Source: JBOGUF01 sp050696075
Lineage (GTDB): Bacteria; Chloroflexota; Chloroflexia; Thermomicrobiales; UBA6265
NCBI GenBank assembly: GCA_050696075.1
Contig: JBOGUF010000060.1
Span: forward strand, 1 to 28,831
Direction of reading: 5' to 3'
DNA: 28,831 nucleotides
Shown: positions 15,476-25,010 of the stretch, piece by piece
How the letters are laid out: each line of letters starts with the position of its first letter
Numbering within the stretch: the stretch's first letter is position 1
Translations under genes and position numbers: made by a program
The notes under the pieces: generated by a model
The model's database searches: none
The model's input: only the letters and a program-made list of their open reading frames with translations
Told to the model about the DNA's origin: nothing

Positions 15476-16557
15476 CACCCACCGACCTCCTGACCAGTCG
15501 TGGGATGGTACCACCGCAGCTTATCGGTCTCCGGCTTGAGCCAGATTCGGTCGTCGGGTTGAACGGGGAAGTCGGTCCGCGTCAGGAGTTTGAGCCGTTG
15601 CTCTCCCAGCAATGCAGTCACGAGCAGATGCGAACCGAGCGGTTCCACCACCTCAGTGGTCGCCGGCAGTGCCCCGTCAGTCTGCTCGGTCGCCGCCTCG
15701 ATATTCTCCGCCCGAATGCCGACGAGGATCTCTTGACCAGTCAGCGACTGCACCGCCCCCGGCGCGGGCAGTGCATGGTCGCCGAGATCGACCGCCGTCC
15801 GACCATTACCCCCGTCGACGCGCCCGCGCAGGAAGTTCATCGGCGGGCTGCCGATGAAGCCGCCGACAAACTCGGTCGCCGGACGGTCGTAGACCTCCAT
15901 CGGCGTGCCACACTGGACGATCCGGCCATCGCGCATGACCGCGATGCGGTCGCCAAGGCTCATCGCTTCCACCTGATCATGGGTCACGTAGATCGTCGTC
16001 GTCTTGAGCTCGCGCACCAAGCGCTTGAGTTCGGCGCGGAAGTTCAACCGCAGCAGCGCGTCGAGATTCGACAGCGGCTCGTCCATCAGCAGCACGGCCG
16101 GCTCCATGACGATGGCCCGCGCCACGGCGACGCGTTGCCGCTGGCCGCCCGATAACTGCGCGGAGTACCGCGCAAGGTACGGCGAGAGCTGGACAAGCTC
16201 GGCGGCGCCTTCGACCTTCCGCTTGATCTCCGCCTTGTCCATCCGTTTCATCTTCAAACCGAAGGCGATGTTGTCGAAGACGGTCAGATGCGGGAAGACC
16301 GCGTAGCTCTGGAAGACCATCGCTATTTGGCGGTTGCGCGGCGGCAGATCGGTGACGTCGCGATCACCGATACGTACCGTGCCGCCCTCGGGATACTCCA
16401 ATCCGGCGAGAATGCGGAGGAGCGTCGTCTTGCCACAGCCGGAGGGTCCGAGGAGGACCATGAACTCCTGGTGGGCAATGGTCAGGTCGACGCTATCGAC
16501 CGCGCGTACCTTCTTGTCGAAGATCTTGGTAATCTGTTCCAGTCGAATCTCTGCCAC
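15475..16557 (-). CDS. Sugar ABC transporter ATPase (MalK/UgpC type)
   Basis: The 360-residue ATPase energises the importer encoded just upstream. Walker A is GPSGCGKTT (37-45), the Q-loop lies in MVFQSYAVFPHLTV, the signature is LSGGQRQRVAVARA, Walker B is LLMDEPLSNLD and the switch His lies in VTHDQVEA. The C-terminal 130 residues carry the TOBE domain typical of MalK/UgpC proteins (LVGIRAENIE, SHLLVTALLGEQ, IWLKPETDKLRWY). Such ATPases can serve several sugar importers. It follows the permease gene by 27 bp and overlaps the hydrolase start. Confidence 0.95.
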   Translation of the reverse strand: MAEIRLEQITKIFDKKVRAVDSVDLTIAHQEFMVLLGPSGCGKTTLLRILAGLEYPEGGTVRIGDRDVTDLPPRNRQIAMVFQSYAVFPHLTVFDNIAFGLKMKRMDKAEIKRKVEGAAELVQLSPYLARYSAQLSGGQRQRVAVARAIVMEPAVLLMDEPLSNLDALLRLNFRAELKRLVRELKTTTIYVTHDQVEAMSLGDRIAVMRDGRIVQCGTPMEVYDRPATEFVGGFIGSPPMNFLRGRVDGGNGRTAVDLGDHALPAPGAVQSLTGQEILVGIRAENIEAATEQTDGALPATTEVVEPLGSHLLVTALLGEQRLKLLTRTDFPVQPDDRIWLKPETDKLRWYHPTTGQEVGG

Positions 16558-16584
16558 GATTGCTCCTCGTCGAGGGCCGAAACG

Positions 16585-17466
16585 CTAGCGCGCCACCCGT
16601 CCCCACAGTCCAAGCAGATACCGCCTAATGACGAAGATGAAGATCAGCGACGGCGCCATCATGAACCAGGCCGCCGCGAAGCGGAACGGCACCGGCGACT
16701 GGGTTATCGCCCCAAGCACAAGCGCGGGCAAGGTCCGTTCGCGCACCGTCAGAATGACGGCGGCGAAGACTTCGTTCCACGACAGGACGAGGGTAAAGAT
16801 CGCCGCCGCCGCGAGGCCCGGCAAGGCAAGCGGCATAACCACCTTGACGAAGGCGCTGGCTGGCGTGCATCCCAGGGTCTGCGCCGCTTCTTCGAGATCG
16901 CGAGGCACGCTGACAAAGATGCTGCTTGTGATCAGGACGGTAAAGGGGAGCGCCAGTGCCGTGTGCATCAGCGCCACGCTGTAGATCGAGTCGTACAGGC
17001 CCCACTCGATAAAGGTCACAGCAAGCGGGATCGAGAGGATCACGATCGGGAAGGCGCGGGTCGAGAGGATCGCCAGCCGATACGCATTCCGGCCCCGAAA
17101 TGCGAAGCGCGCCAAGGAATACCCGGCGGGCGCCCCGATCAGCGTCGAGAGGACGAGCGTGATCAGCGCGACGACGACGCTGCGTCGCAACGCCTCCAGC
17201 ACGCCTGTCGAATTAACGAAGAAGTCCATTGTCTCGGCCGAAACGGTTTGCGGGATCAAGTGGCGGGGATAATCGTAGACCACGTCTTCCGGGCTGAAGG
17301 CGACGATGGTGATCAGATAGATCGGCGCCAGCACCCAGAGCGCCAAGAGCGATGCGCCGAAGTAGAGCGCGCCCCGGCTCAGCATCCGCCGGCGTGCCCG
17401 CCGGCGCCTCGCCTCAGCGCGCTGCGCCGGCGCCGTGGCCAGCAGCTCTTGCTCGGCAACGGTCAT
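16585..17466 (-). CDS. Sugar ABC transporter permease (MalG type)
   Basis: The 293-residue permease has six membrane segments. The EAA loop that docks to the ATPase is EEAAQTLGCTPASAFVKVVM (about residues 196-215), and the C-terminus IRRYLLGLWGRVAR fits the MalG group. The cytoplasmic N-terminus is Arg-rich (residues 15-29). ATG 17466 overlaps the stop of the upstream permease (ATGA), indicating translational coupling. Confidence 0.94.
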   Translation of the reverse strand: MTVAEQELLATAPAQRAEARRRRARRRMLSRGALYFGASLLALWVLAPIYLITIVAFSPEDVVYDYPRHLIPQTVSAETMDFFVNSTGVLEALRRSVVVALITLVLSTLIGAPAGYSLARFAFRGRNAYRLAILSTRAFPIVILSIPLAVTFIEWGLYDSIYSVALMHTALALPFTVLITSSIFVSVPRDLEEAAQTLGCTPASAFVKVVMPLALPGLAAAAIFTLVLSWNEVFAAVILTVRERTLPALVLGAITQSPVPFRFAAAWFMMAPSLIFIFVIRRYLLGLWGRVAR

Positions 17467-18320
17467 ATCACACGATCCTCGCGGGTCGGCAATAACCACA
17501 GGAAGAGGCCGGTACTCATGATCGAGAGGAGGAGGATCAGCGCGGCGTACGCCGCGGCGACGTTGGAATCGCGATAGTCGCTATACCAGCGGTACGCCTC
17601 CGCCGACAGCACCGTCAACCCCTGCCCGGTGAGAGCAATGACGGTCGCGAAGACCTGAAAGGCGAGGATGGTCCGCAGGATCAAGGCAACCTGGAGACTG
17701 GGGCGCAGCATCGGCAGGATCACCCGCCGCACCTTCTGCCAGAAACTGGCGCCGAAGACGTCGGCCGCCTCCAAATAGTCGCGCGGTATGCCCTGTAGGC
17801 CGGCGACGAGGATGATCATGATGATCGCGGTCGCTCGCCAGGCTTCGGTCATCACCACGGTGAAGATGAGCCAGCCTTGATTCTGGAAGTTGAGAAAGAT
17901 GAAGGGCCGGTCGATGAGTCCTAGCCCTTCCAGGATGCTGTTCAGCCAACCGCGCTCGGTGAAGATCGAGAACCAGATGATGCCGGCAGCTAGTTCGCTG
18001 ATCCCCAGCGGCACCGCGTAGACGTAGAGCCAGAGTCCGGAGAACTTCAGGCGGGCGTTGATGACGAGCGCCATTGCCAGCGCCAGCGCAAACTGCACCG
18101 GGATGATGACGACAATCATCACCAGCGTCGTCACCAACGCCTCACCGAACTGGGCGTCGTTCAGCATCGTCCGGATCGCGCCGAACCCCCAGCTCCCATC
18201 CGCATCGCGCAACGCCAGCCCAAACGCCCGCACCATCGGCACGGCAAAGAAGACGGCGAGGAAGGCCAAGGACGGCAGCAGCAGCGCGTACGGCGCCCAC
18301 CCGAGACGGTTTGCTTTCAC
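17463..18320 (-). CDS. Sugar ABC transporter permease (MalF/UgpA type)
   Basis: The 285-residue protein has six membrane segments and the EAA loop YLEAADVFGASFWQKVRRVI. It pairs with the next permease to form the channel. The start is GTG at 18320, with GGAGG six bases upstream. Both lie in a perfect 7-bp hairpin (18318-18334), CACGGAG-GGA-CTCCGTG on the minus strand, which could limit initiation. The gene follows the binding-protein gene after a 94-bp spacer that contains a larger stem-loop repeat. Confidence 0.93.
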   Translation of the reverse strand: MKANRLGWAPYALLLPSLAFLAVFFAVPMVRAFGLALRDADGSWGFGAIRTMLNDAQFGEALVTTLVMIVVIIPVQFALALAMALVINARLKFSGLWLYVYAVPLGISELAAGIIWFSIFTERGWLNSILEGLGLIDRPFIFLNFQNQGWLIFTVVMTEAWRATAIIMIILVAGLQGIPRDYLEAADVFGASFWQKVRRVILPMLRPSLQVALILRTILAFQVFATVIALTGQGLTVLSAEAYRWYSDYRDSNVAAAYAALILLLSIMSTGLFLWLLPTREDRVI

Positions 18321-18334
18321 GGAGTCCCTCCGTG
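18318..18334 (-). promoter_or_regulatory. Hairpin covering the MalF-type permease start
   Basis: Arms CACGGAG and CTCCGTG with loop GGA are perfectly complementary. The ribosome site GGAGG spans arm and loop, and the GTG start is the end of the 3' arm. Folding would hide the start and lower permease output relative to the binding protein. Confidence 0.5.
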
Positions 18335-18414
18335 AGAGGCGTTAGGGCTGAAGCGTTAGGCGTTAGGGAACACGACGACGTAGCCCCTAACGCCTAATGC
18401 CTGTCGCCTATCGC

Positions 18415-18418
<4 letters not shown>
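18335..18418. repeat. Intergenic stem-loop repeat, copy 1
   Basis: A perfect 13-bp stem, TTAGGCGTTAGGG (18356-18368) and CCCTAACGCCTAA (18385-18397), extends to 16 pairs with one G-U. The loop is AACACGACGACGTAGC. Short GCGTTAGG and GCCTAT units flank it. The binding-protein stop codon TAG is part of a TAGGCGATAGGCG stretch of the repeat. Copy 2 at 24945-25010 is related but in the opposite orientation. Confidence 0.8.
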
Positions 18419-19773
<1,355 letters not shown>

Positions 19774-19873
19774 CGAGCCACCTCCCTTGTTCGACGGTGA
19801 ACCAAGCCACGAACGAGTGCTGTCTCGCTTGTGGCGACGAGGCACGATAGGTACCTGGGATCTGACGTTTTCG

Positions 19874-19879
19874 ATTGTA
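19874..19879 (-). promoter_or_regulatory. Weak candidate -10 box for the sugar operon
   Basis: TACAAT on the minus strand would start transcription near 19867, leaving a leader of about 94 nt before the binding-protein gene. No good -35 box lies 16-18 bp upstream; that space is taken by the stem-loop at 19890-19947. Confidence 0.3.
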
Positions 19880-19889
19880 CTACGGAAGA

Positions 19890-19947
19890 CATGAGGCGGG
19901 AGTCGTGATTAGAACGACGACATATTACTCACGACTCACGTCTCATG
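19890..19947. repeat. Intergenic stem-loop, copy 3 (different stem, shared loop)
   Basis: Outer arms CATGAG (19890-19895) and CTCATG (19942-19947) and inner arms GAGTCGTGA (19900-19908) and TCACGACTC (19929-19937) are perfectly complementary, separated by four partly paired bases. The loop contains GAACGACGACATA, close to GAACACGACGACGTA in copy 1. It lies between the Uma2 gene and the sugar operon. Confidence 0.7.
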
Positions 19948-19975
19948 ACCCGGATCCGATAGCAAGCCGGCGCGG

Positions 19976-20542
19976 TTAGGGAAATGCGCGGAAGATCTCG
20001 GCGACCGGCAGTCGGAAACCCGGCAGCACGTCTTCCCCGTCCAGGACGTCGCCCACGTGCAGAGTGCGCGGCGCTTCGCCCGCCCGGTGGACGCCGATGG
20101 TCTGCCGCCGAGCGTCCAGCGTCCAGACGAGGACGACGCCGGCGGCGAGGTACGCCGCAACCTTTCTTGCGACCGAAGGGCCGCTCTCTGAGGGGGACAC
20201 GACTTCGACGACCAGATCAGGCGCAAGCTCCGGAAAACCCTTGCGCCACGTTTCGCGTGGCGGGAGCCGAGCCGTGCGCACGAAGGCCACATCCGGCCCC
20301 AACACCGTATCCGGGTATTGCTTGAGGAAGAAGCCCGTCTCGGCGGCAAGCACCACACCCAGTTTATGACGGCCAACGAATTTCCAGATACGGGCCTGGA
20401 GGTCGCCGGAGACGGCGCCGTGCTCGAAATTCGCCAGCGGCATGCGATACAGCACTCCTTCAATTAGATCGTAGCGGTGGTCATCGTCCTCAAGGCGTTC
20501 GAGGTCCCGCGCCGTTACGAGTTTGGTGGTTGTCGCTTCCAT
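19976..20542 (-). CDS. Uma2 family endonuclease-like protein (DUF820)
   Basis: The 188-residue protein belongs to the Uma2/DUF820 group, which has a PD-(D/E)xK nuclease fold and often occurs in many copies in Chloroflexota and cyanobacteria; its physiological role is not established. Visible marks are YDLIEGVLYRMP, GPDVAFVRT, the catalytic PDLVVEVVSPSE (Asp, Glu), and ARKVAAYLAAGV with the Lys, followed by VLVWTLDARRQTIGVHR. The start follows AGGAGC. It is 62 bp downstream of the alpha/beta hydrolase gene on the same strand and may be on the same transcript, though a functional link is not obvious. Confidence 0.88.
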   Translation of the reverse strand: MEATTTKLVTARDLERLEDDDHRYDLIEGVLYRMPLANFEHGAVSGDLQARIWKFVGRHKLGVVLAAETGFFLKQYPDTVLGPDVAFVRTARLPPRETWRKGFPELAPDLVVEVVSPSESGPSVARKVAAYLAAGVVLVWTLDARRQTIGVHRAGEAPRTLHVGDVLDGEDVLPGFRLPVAEIFRAFP

Positions 20543-20604
20543 GGCCGATCGGCTCCTTTGGCACAGGGGAGATCGCTTGCACGCCGGTCCATCCTAGCAC
20601 GCGC

Positions 20605-21474
20605 TCAGTCTTCCAAGAAGGTGAGGACCGCCTCGGAGAATCGCTGATTTAGGACGATGGTGTAGTGATTAGTCCCTGGAATCTCGACGATCTGGCTGCC
20701 GGGGATGAGACCGCGCAGGCGCTCGGCCTCGGCCGCCGGCAGCAACTGACCGCGTGTGCCGCCAAGCAAGCCCTCGGTTGCCCGGACGATGAGCGTCGGC
20801 GCCTTAACGTATTCCGGCAGGACGTCGGTGCGGGTGAGGAAGAGCGCGGCCTGTTCCTCGGCGATCGCCGCCTTCGGCACATTCGAGGTGACCGTCCCGT
20901 CGTCACGCACTTCGGCATCGTAGCGGTAGTACCGGTACCAAAAGGCTTGATTGCTGCCAGCCAGGTGCGGCGCGCTCAGCATGGTCTCCAGGTAGGCGTC
21001 GAGCGACGAATACGGCGTGCCGAGTCGCGCCAGCGCCGGCGCGATCGCTGCTATCGTGTCGGCCGGCAGCGTGCCGCCGGCGTCGACCAAGACGAGCTTG
21101 CCGACCCGTGCCGGATGGACGGCGGCCAGGTACAGCCCGATCAACGCGCCGAGCGAGTGCCCGACGAAGTGCATTCGCTCAAGTCCCAGTGAATCGCACA
21201 GACTCAGCAAGTCGGCGGCATGGAAAGGCAGGCCGTAGCCATGCGGGGGTCGAGAACTGCGTCCGCGACCGCGCAGGTCGACGGCGATCGAGAACCATCC
21301 CCGCGCGGCAAGCGCCGGACCGAGATTCGACCAATACTGGCTATTGGCGGTTATGCCATGGACCAGCAGCACGGCCCGCTTCGCCTGGACCAGGGCGCCC
21401 CAGGTCGCAACGCGCAGCGTGATCCCGTTGACCTCGACGTCCCGCGTCGTCGCGGGAACCGGCGTGCCCGTCAT
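20605..21474 (-). CDS. Alpha/beta-fold hydrolase coupled to LIV transporter
   Basis: The 289-residue cytoplasmic enzyme has the canonical alpha/beta hydrolase layout: LLVHGITANS (oxyanion hole, residues 36-45), DLRGRGRSS, the nucleophile elbow GHSLG (Ser107) and the catalytic His270 in PGTNHY. At the usual acid position (after PTLIVRATEG) there is Glu rather than Asp. ATG 21474 overlaps the LivM stop (ATGA), so it is translated together with the importer. Likely an esterase or amidase acting on the imported compound; the family is too broad to name a substrate. Confidence 0.88.
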   Translation of the reverse strand: MTGTPVPATTRDVEVNGITLRVATWGALVQAKRAVLLVHGITANSQYWSNLGPALAARGWFSIAVDLRGRGRSSRPPHGYGLPFHAADLLSLCDSLGLERMHFVGHSLGALIGLYLAAVHPARVGKLVLVDAGGTLPADTIAAIAPALARLGTPYSSLDAYLETMLSAPHLAGSNQAFWYRYYRYDAEVRDDGTVTSNVPKAAIAEEQAALFLTRTDVLPEYVKAPTLIVRATEGLLGGTRGQLLPAAEAERLRGLIPGSQIVEIPGTNHYTIVLNQRFSEAVLTFLED

Positions 21475-22550
21475 TCCGACTCGCTCCGTGGGGTCAGCCC
21501 CGGCCGCGTTCCGCGCAGCATCCGCTGGAAGGGAGCGAGCCGCCCCGCGAACGCCCCCGCCAAGCCGCGGGGAAAGAAGATCACCAGGAAGATGAAGACC
21601 AAACCGAAGATGAAGAGCGGATCGCGCAAGGGTTCGCTCAGCACGCCGGGCAGGTCGGCGACCGTCTCCGACGCCGCCCAATCGGTGAGGCGGACGTTGA
21701 GATAGTGGTAGAGCACCGCCCCGGCGACCGGTCCCCACAACGAGCCGCTGCCGCCGATAATTACCATCAGCAACAGCGTGATCGTCAGCTCCGCGCTGAC
21801 CGCCCGCGGATTCGCCCCGCTGGTGAGAAAGAGGTAGACGGCGCCGCCGACGGTTGCCAGTACGGCGGACACGACGAAGGCGATCAGCTTGAAGGTGTAC
21901 GGCCGCAACCCCAGCATTTCGACGCGCTGCTCGTTCTCCCGGATCCCCTGCCAAACGTGTCCGAGCGGCGACGTGATGAGCCTCCAGGCCAGAAGGTAGA
22001 CGACGATCAGCGCGCCGAGCGTTAGCCAGTAGAGGTGATCGGTATTCCGCACCCCGACCATCCAATCCGGGAGCTGACGAAAGGGCAAGCTCAGCCCTTC
22101 CTCGCCCCCGGTTAGGTCGCCGACGTTCTTGCCGACGATGACCGCACCGGCCTCCGCGAAGGCGAGGGTGACCATCGCAAAATAGACCCCGTGCGTCCGC
22201 AGCGACAGCGCGCCGACCGCCGCGCCGAGGATCAACCCGCCAACCAATGCGAACGCGACTGCCGCCACGAGCGGCCATTCCCACCGCCGCAGCGCGATCG
22301 TCGGTAGGTAGACCCCCACGCCAAAGAAGAGGGCGTGCCCGAACGAGACCATCCCGGTATAGCCGAAGAGCAGGTTGTACGAGAGCGCGGCGATCCCCAG
22401 CGCGAACCCGACCGCCAGCAGTTGCAGATTCCCCGGCGAGTTGATCTTCCCGTCGAAGATAACGGGCAGACCAATCGAGAGCCGTGGCGCCGCCAGCAGC
22501 ACGATCAAGACCGCGACCGGCCAGAGCGAACGGAGGTCGCCGCGCATCAC
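21471..22550 (-). CDS. livM: Branched-chain-amino-acid-type ABC permease LivM
   Basis: The 359-residue permease has about ten hydrophobic segments and the family motifs ALSYNLLFGYTGMVSFGHALFF near residue 60, RTHGVYFAMVTLAFAE, SPLGHVWQGIRENEQRVEMLG (cytoplasmic loop contacting the ATPase) and MVIIGGSGSLWGP. ATG 22550 overlaps the LivH stop. A second ATG directly follows. The C-terminal 30 residues form an extra charged tail. Confidence 0.93.
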   Translation of the reverse strand: MMRGDLRSLWPVAVLIVLLAAPRLSIGLPVIFDGKINSPGNLQLLAVGFALGIAALSYNLLFGYTGMVSFGHALFFGVGVYLPTIALRRWEWPLVAAVAFALVGGLILGAAVGALSLRTHGVYFAMVTLAFAEAGAVIVGKNVGDLTGGEEGLSLPFRQLPDWMVGVRNTDHLYWLTLGALIVVYLLAWRLITSPLGHVWQGIRENEQRVEMLGLRPYTFKLIAFVVSAVLATVGGAVYLFLTSGANPRAVSAELTITLLLMVIIGGSGSLWGPVAGAVLYHYLNVRLTDWAASETVADLPGVLSEPLRDPLFIFGLVFIFLVIFFPRGLAGAFAGRLAPFQRMLRGTRPGLTPRSESE

Positions 22551-23431
22551 CGCAGTTCCCCGAGCAGACCCCTCGGCCGCAGCAGCAGCACTGCCGCCAG
22601 CAAGAGCACGACGACGAAATCGCCCATCCAGGTTGTGTAGTAGTTCCCAAACTGTTGCGCCAGCCCAATAATGACCGCCGCCAGGGCACTCCCCGTGATC
22701 GAGCCGAGTCCGCCGATGACGACGACGATGAAGGCAAAGATGAGGTTGACCGTGCCGAAGCCCGGATCAATCGCCCCGAAGTAGGCGGCCCCGAAAGCGC
22801 CGCCGAGTCCGGCCAGCGCTCCGCCGAGCGCAAAGACCAGGGTGAAGGCACGGTCGACGTCGATGCCCAAGGCCCGAACCATCTCCCGATTCTCCGCGCC
22901 CGCGCGGACGATCAAGCCGTAGCGCGTCTTGCGGAGAAAGAGGAGCATCGCCCCGAGCACGACCAAGGCCGCGGCAATGAGCAGGAAGCGGTTGTTTGGA
23001 ATCCGCGCCCCGAAGATCGTCGTCGTCGACGCCAGCCAACTCGGCTGCGGAAAGACGCGCGCGTCGGGTGACCAGATGACGGAGATGAGCTGGCTGAGCG
23101 CCAGCCCAGCCCCGAGCGTGACGAGCACCTGATAAATCGGGCGCCGGTACAGCGGCCGGAGCAGCGCCAGCTCGACCGAGGCCGCCAACGCGGCGCCAAT
23201 GGCGGTAGCCGCGGCCAGCGCCAGGATCAACGATCCGGTCGAGCCAGCTCCCTCCCCGGACACCTGCCTGATCGTCCACCACGCCACGTAGGCACCCCAG
23301 GTGAAGAACGCACCATGCGCGAAATTCAGCACGTCCATCAGCCCGAAGATCAGCGACAGCCCGGCCGCGAGCAGAAAGTACATCGCGGCGAGCGCCAAGC
23401 CGGTCAAGAAAAGAAGAATGATCGTGCTCAC
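22547..23431 (-). CDS. livH: Branched-chain-amino-acid-type ABC permease LivH
   Basis: The 294-residue permease starts at GTG 23431, seven bases after the LivF stop, with GAGG upstream; the longer in-frame extension lies inside livF and is not protein-like. Motifs include ALAAMYFLLAAGLSLIFGLM, NFAHGAFFTWGAYV, TRYGLIVRAGAENREMVRAL and VVIGGLGSITGS, all characteristic of LivH. It forms the channel with LivM. Confidence 0.93.
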   Translation of the reverse strand: MSTIILLFLTGLALAAMYFLLAAGLSLIFGLMDVLNFAHGAFFTWGAYVAWWTIRQVSGEGAGSTGSLILALAAATAIGAALAASVELALLRPLYRRPIYQVLVTLGAGLALSQLISVIWSPDARVFPQPSWLASTTTIFGARIPNNRFLLIAAALVVLGAMLLFLRKTRYGLIVRAGAENREMVRALGIDVDRAFTLVFALGGALAGLGGAFGAAYFGAIDPGFGTVNLIFAFIVVVIGGLGSITGSALAAVIIGLAQQFGNYYTTWMGDFVVVLLLAAVLLLRPRGLLGELR

Positions 23432-23438
23432 CCAGACC

Positions 23439-24194
23439 TCACCCCCGCGTTCCCACACCCAAGTACCGCGTCTGCAACGCCTCGTCGCCGGCCACGGCCG
23501 CCATCGGTCCCGTAAAGACGACCTGCCCCCCATCGACGATCACGGCATCGTCAGCGAGCGCCCGCGCCATCGCCAGATTCTGCTCGACGAGCAGAATCGT
23601 TGTTGTTCCCTTGATCGCGGCCAGCGCCTCGGTGACCTGCCCCACGACGACCGGCGCTAACCCCTTGGACGGCTCGTCGACCAGCAGCAGGCGATTGTCG
23701 TTGACGAGCGCGCGGCCGATCGCCAGCATCTGCTGCTGGCCGCCCGAGAGCGACCCTGCTCGCTGATCGCCCCGCCGCTGGAGGTCCGGGAAGAGCTCAT
23801 GGACCAAGCGCAGCCGGTCCGCCGATGACCCTGAACGGTGGGCCAGGGTCAGGTTCTGGGCGACGGTCAGACCGGCGAAGACATCGCGATCCTCCGGCAC
23901 GTAGCCGACCCCCCGGCGCACGATATGATGCGCCCGCTCCCGCGTAATCTCCACGCCGCCAAATACGATCGAGCCGGCCGCCGCCGGCGTTAACCCGAGG
24001 ATTGAGCGCAGCGTCGTCGTCTTTCCTGCCCCATTGCGGCCCAGCAGCACCGTCACCCTGCCTGGCGCCACCGCCAAGGAGATGCCTTGCAGGATGTACG
24101 ACTCACCGATGTAGGTGTGAACCTCGGTCAGCCGCAGCAACGCCTCCTCGTGAGGCGGGGCGGCCTCGGGAGCGGTTGCCGGCGCGGCGCTCAC
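23439..24194 (-). CDS. livF: ABC transporter ATPase LivF
   Basis: The 251-residue ATPase shows Walker A GRNGAGKTT (52-60), GVGYVPEDRDVFAGLTV, the signature LSGGQQQMLAIGRAL, Walker B LLLVDEPSKGLAP and the switch motif LLVEQNLAMA, typical of LivF. GTG 24194 overlaps the LivG stop (GTGA). About 15 extra Ala/Pro-rich residues precede the domain. Confidence 0.94.
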   Translation of the reverse strand: MSAAPATAPEAAPPHEEALLRLTEVHTYIGESYILQGISLAVAPGRVTVLLGRNGAGKTTTLRSILGLTPAAAGSIVFGGVEITRERAHHIVRRGVGYVPEDRDVFAGLTVAQNLTLAHRSGSSADRLRLVHELFPDLQRRGDQRAGSLSGGQQQMLAIGRALVNDNRLLLVDEPSKGLAPVVVGQVTEALAAIKGTTTILLVEQNLAMARALADDAVIVDGGQVVFTGPMAAVAGDEALQTRYLGVGTRG

Positions 24195-24940
24195 GTCACC
24201 CCCAGGTAGGCCGACCGCACAAACGGGTTCGCCATCACCGCGGCGGGCTCGTCGTAGGCCACGAGCGCGCCGTTCGCCAGCACCGCCACCCGGTCCGAGA
24301 GGTCATGCACGACGTCCATCTTGTGCTCCACCATAAGCACCGTCTTGCCTTCCTCGCGGCGGATGCGCCGGATGACGTCGAGCATGACCGGCACCTCTTC
24401 CGCGCTCACCCCAGCCGTCGGCTCGTCGAGCAACAAAACGTGCGGGTCCGTGCAGAGCAAGACCGCAAGATCGAGTTTACGCTTGTCGCCATGTCCCAGC
24501 AGCCCGGCCGGTACGTTGTCCCGGCCGCGCAACCCCACCGTCTCCAGCGCCCACCCCGCCCGCTCGCGCACCGCCCGGTCCCGCGCCGCGCTTCGCCAGC
24601 CGGCGTAGTTTCCCTTGCCGCTCGCCTGCGCCGCCAACCGCGCATTCTCGAACGTCGTCAGCCCCGGAAAGATCGCCGTCAACTGGAACGACCGCCCGAG
24701 CCCCCGCCGCACGCGGTCAAAGGGTGGTAGCGCCGTGATCTCCTCCCCGCGCAGGAAGACGCGCCCTGCCGTCGGACGATACAAACCGCACAGCAGGTTG
24801 AAGAGGCTCGTCTTCCCCGCCCCATTTGGTCCAATGATCGAGACAAACAACCCCTCCGGCACGGCCAGCGACACGTCCTCGACGATCGTTGCCCCGCCAA
24901 ACCGGAGTGTCAGTTCGCGCGTTTCGAGGATGGAAGCCAT
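24191..24940 (-). CDS. livG: ABC transporter ATPase LivG
   Basis: The 249-residue ATPase has Walker A GPNGAGKTS (37-45), RGLGRSFQLTAIFPGLT, Walker B VLLLDEPTAGVSAEE and the switch HKMDVV. The signature is LGHGDKRKLDLA, a variant of the LSYGQQR/LSHGxxR form found in LivG. It follows the binding-protein gene after a 63-bp spacer occupied by stem-loop copy 2, and is coupled to livF. Confidence 0.93.
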   Translation of the reverse strand: MASILETRELTLRFGGATIVEDVSLAVPEGLFVSIIGPNGAGKTSLFNLLCGLYRPTAGRVFLRGEEITALPPFDRVRRGLGRSFQLTAIFPGLTTFENARLAAQASGKGNYAGWRSAARDRAVRERAGWALETVGLRGRDNVPAGLLGHGDKRKLDLAVLLCTDPHVLLLDEPTAGVSAEEVPVMLDVIRRIRREEGKTVLMVEHKMDVVHDLSDRVAVLANGALVAYDEPAAVMANPFVRSAYLGVT

Positions 24941-24944
24941 GCCT

Positions 24945-25010
24945 TCGTAGGCGATAGGCGAATGGCGTTGGGAACGTCGTGTCGTTCCCCTAACGCCTAA
25001 CGCCTAACTT
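24945..25010. repeat. Intergenic stem-loop repeat, copy 2
   Basis: Arms GGCGTT-GGGAACG (24964-24976) and CGTTCCC with AACGCC (24983-24997, two bases bulged) form the stem. Flanks contain GTAGGCGATAGGCG on one side and TAACGCCTAACGCCTAAC on the other. Read on the plus strand it matches copy 1 read on the minus strand, so the copies are inverted. The LivJ-like gene's TAG stop (25004-25006) lies in its TTAGGCG units. Confidence 0.78.

Noticed and set aside
16288..17577. 429-codon plus-strand ORF rich in Arg, Asp and Glu
   Set aside because: It is antisense to the ATPase and permease genes, which have intact motifs.
20605..22851. 748-codon minus-strand ORF
   Set aside because: Only the C-terminal 289 residues are a real protein (alpha/beta hydrolase); the rest runs through livM and livH in the wrong frame.
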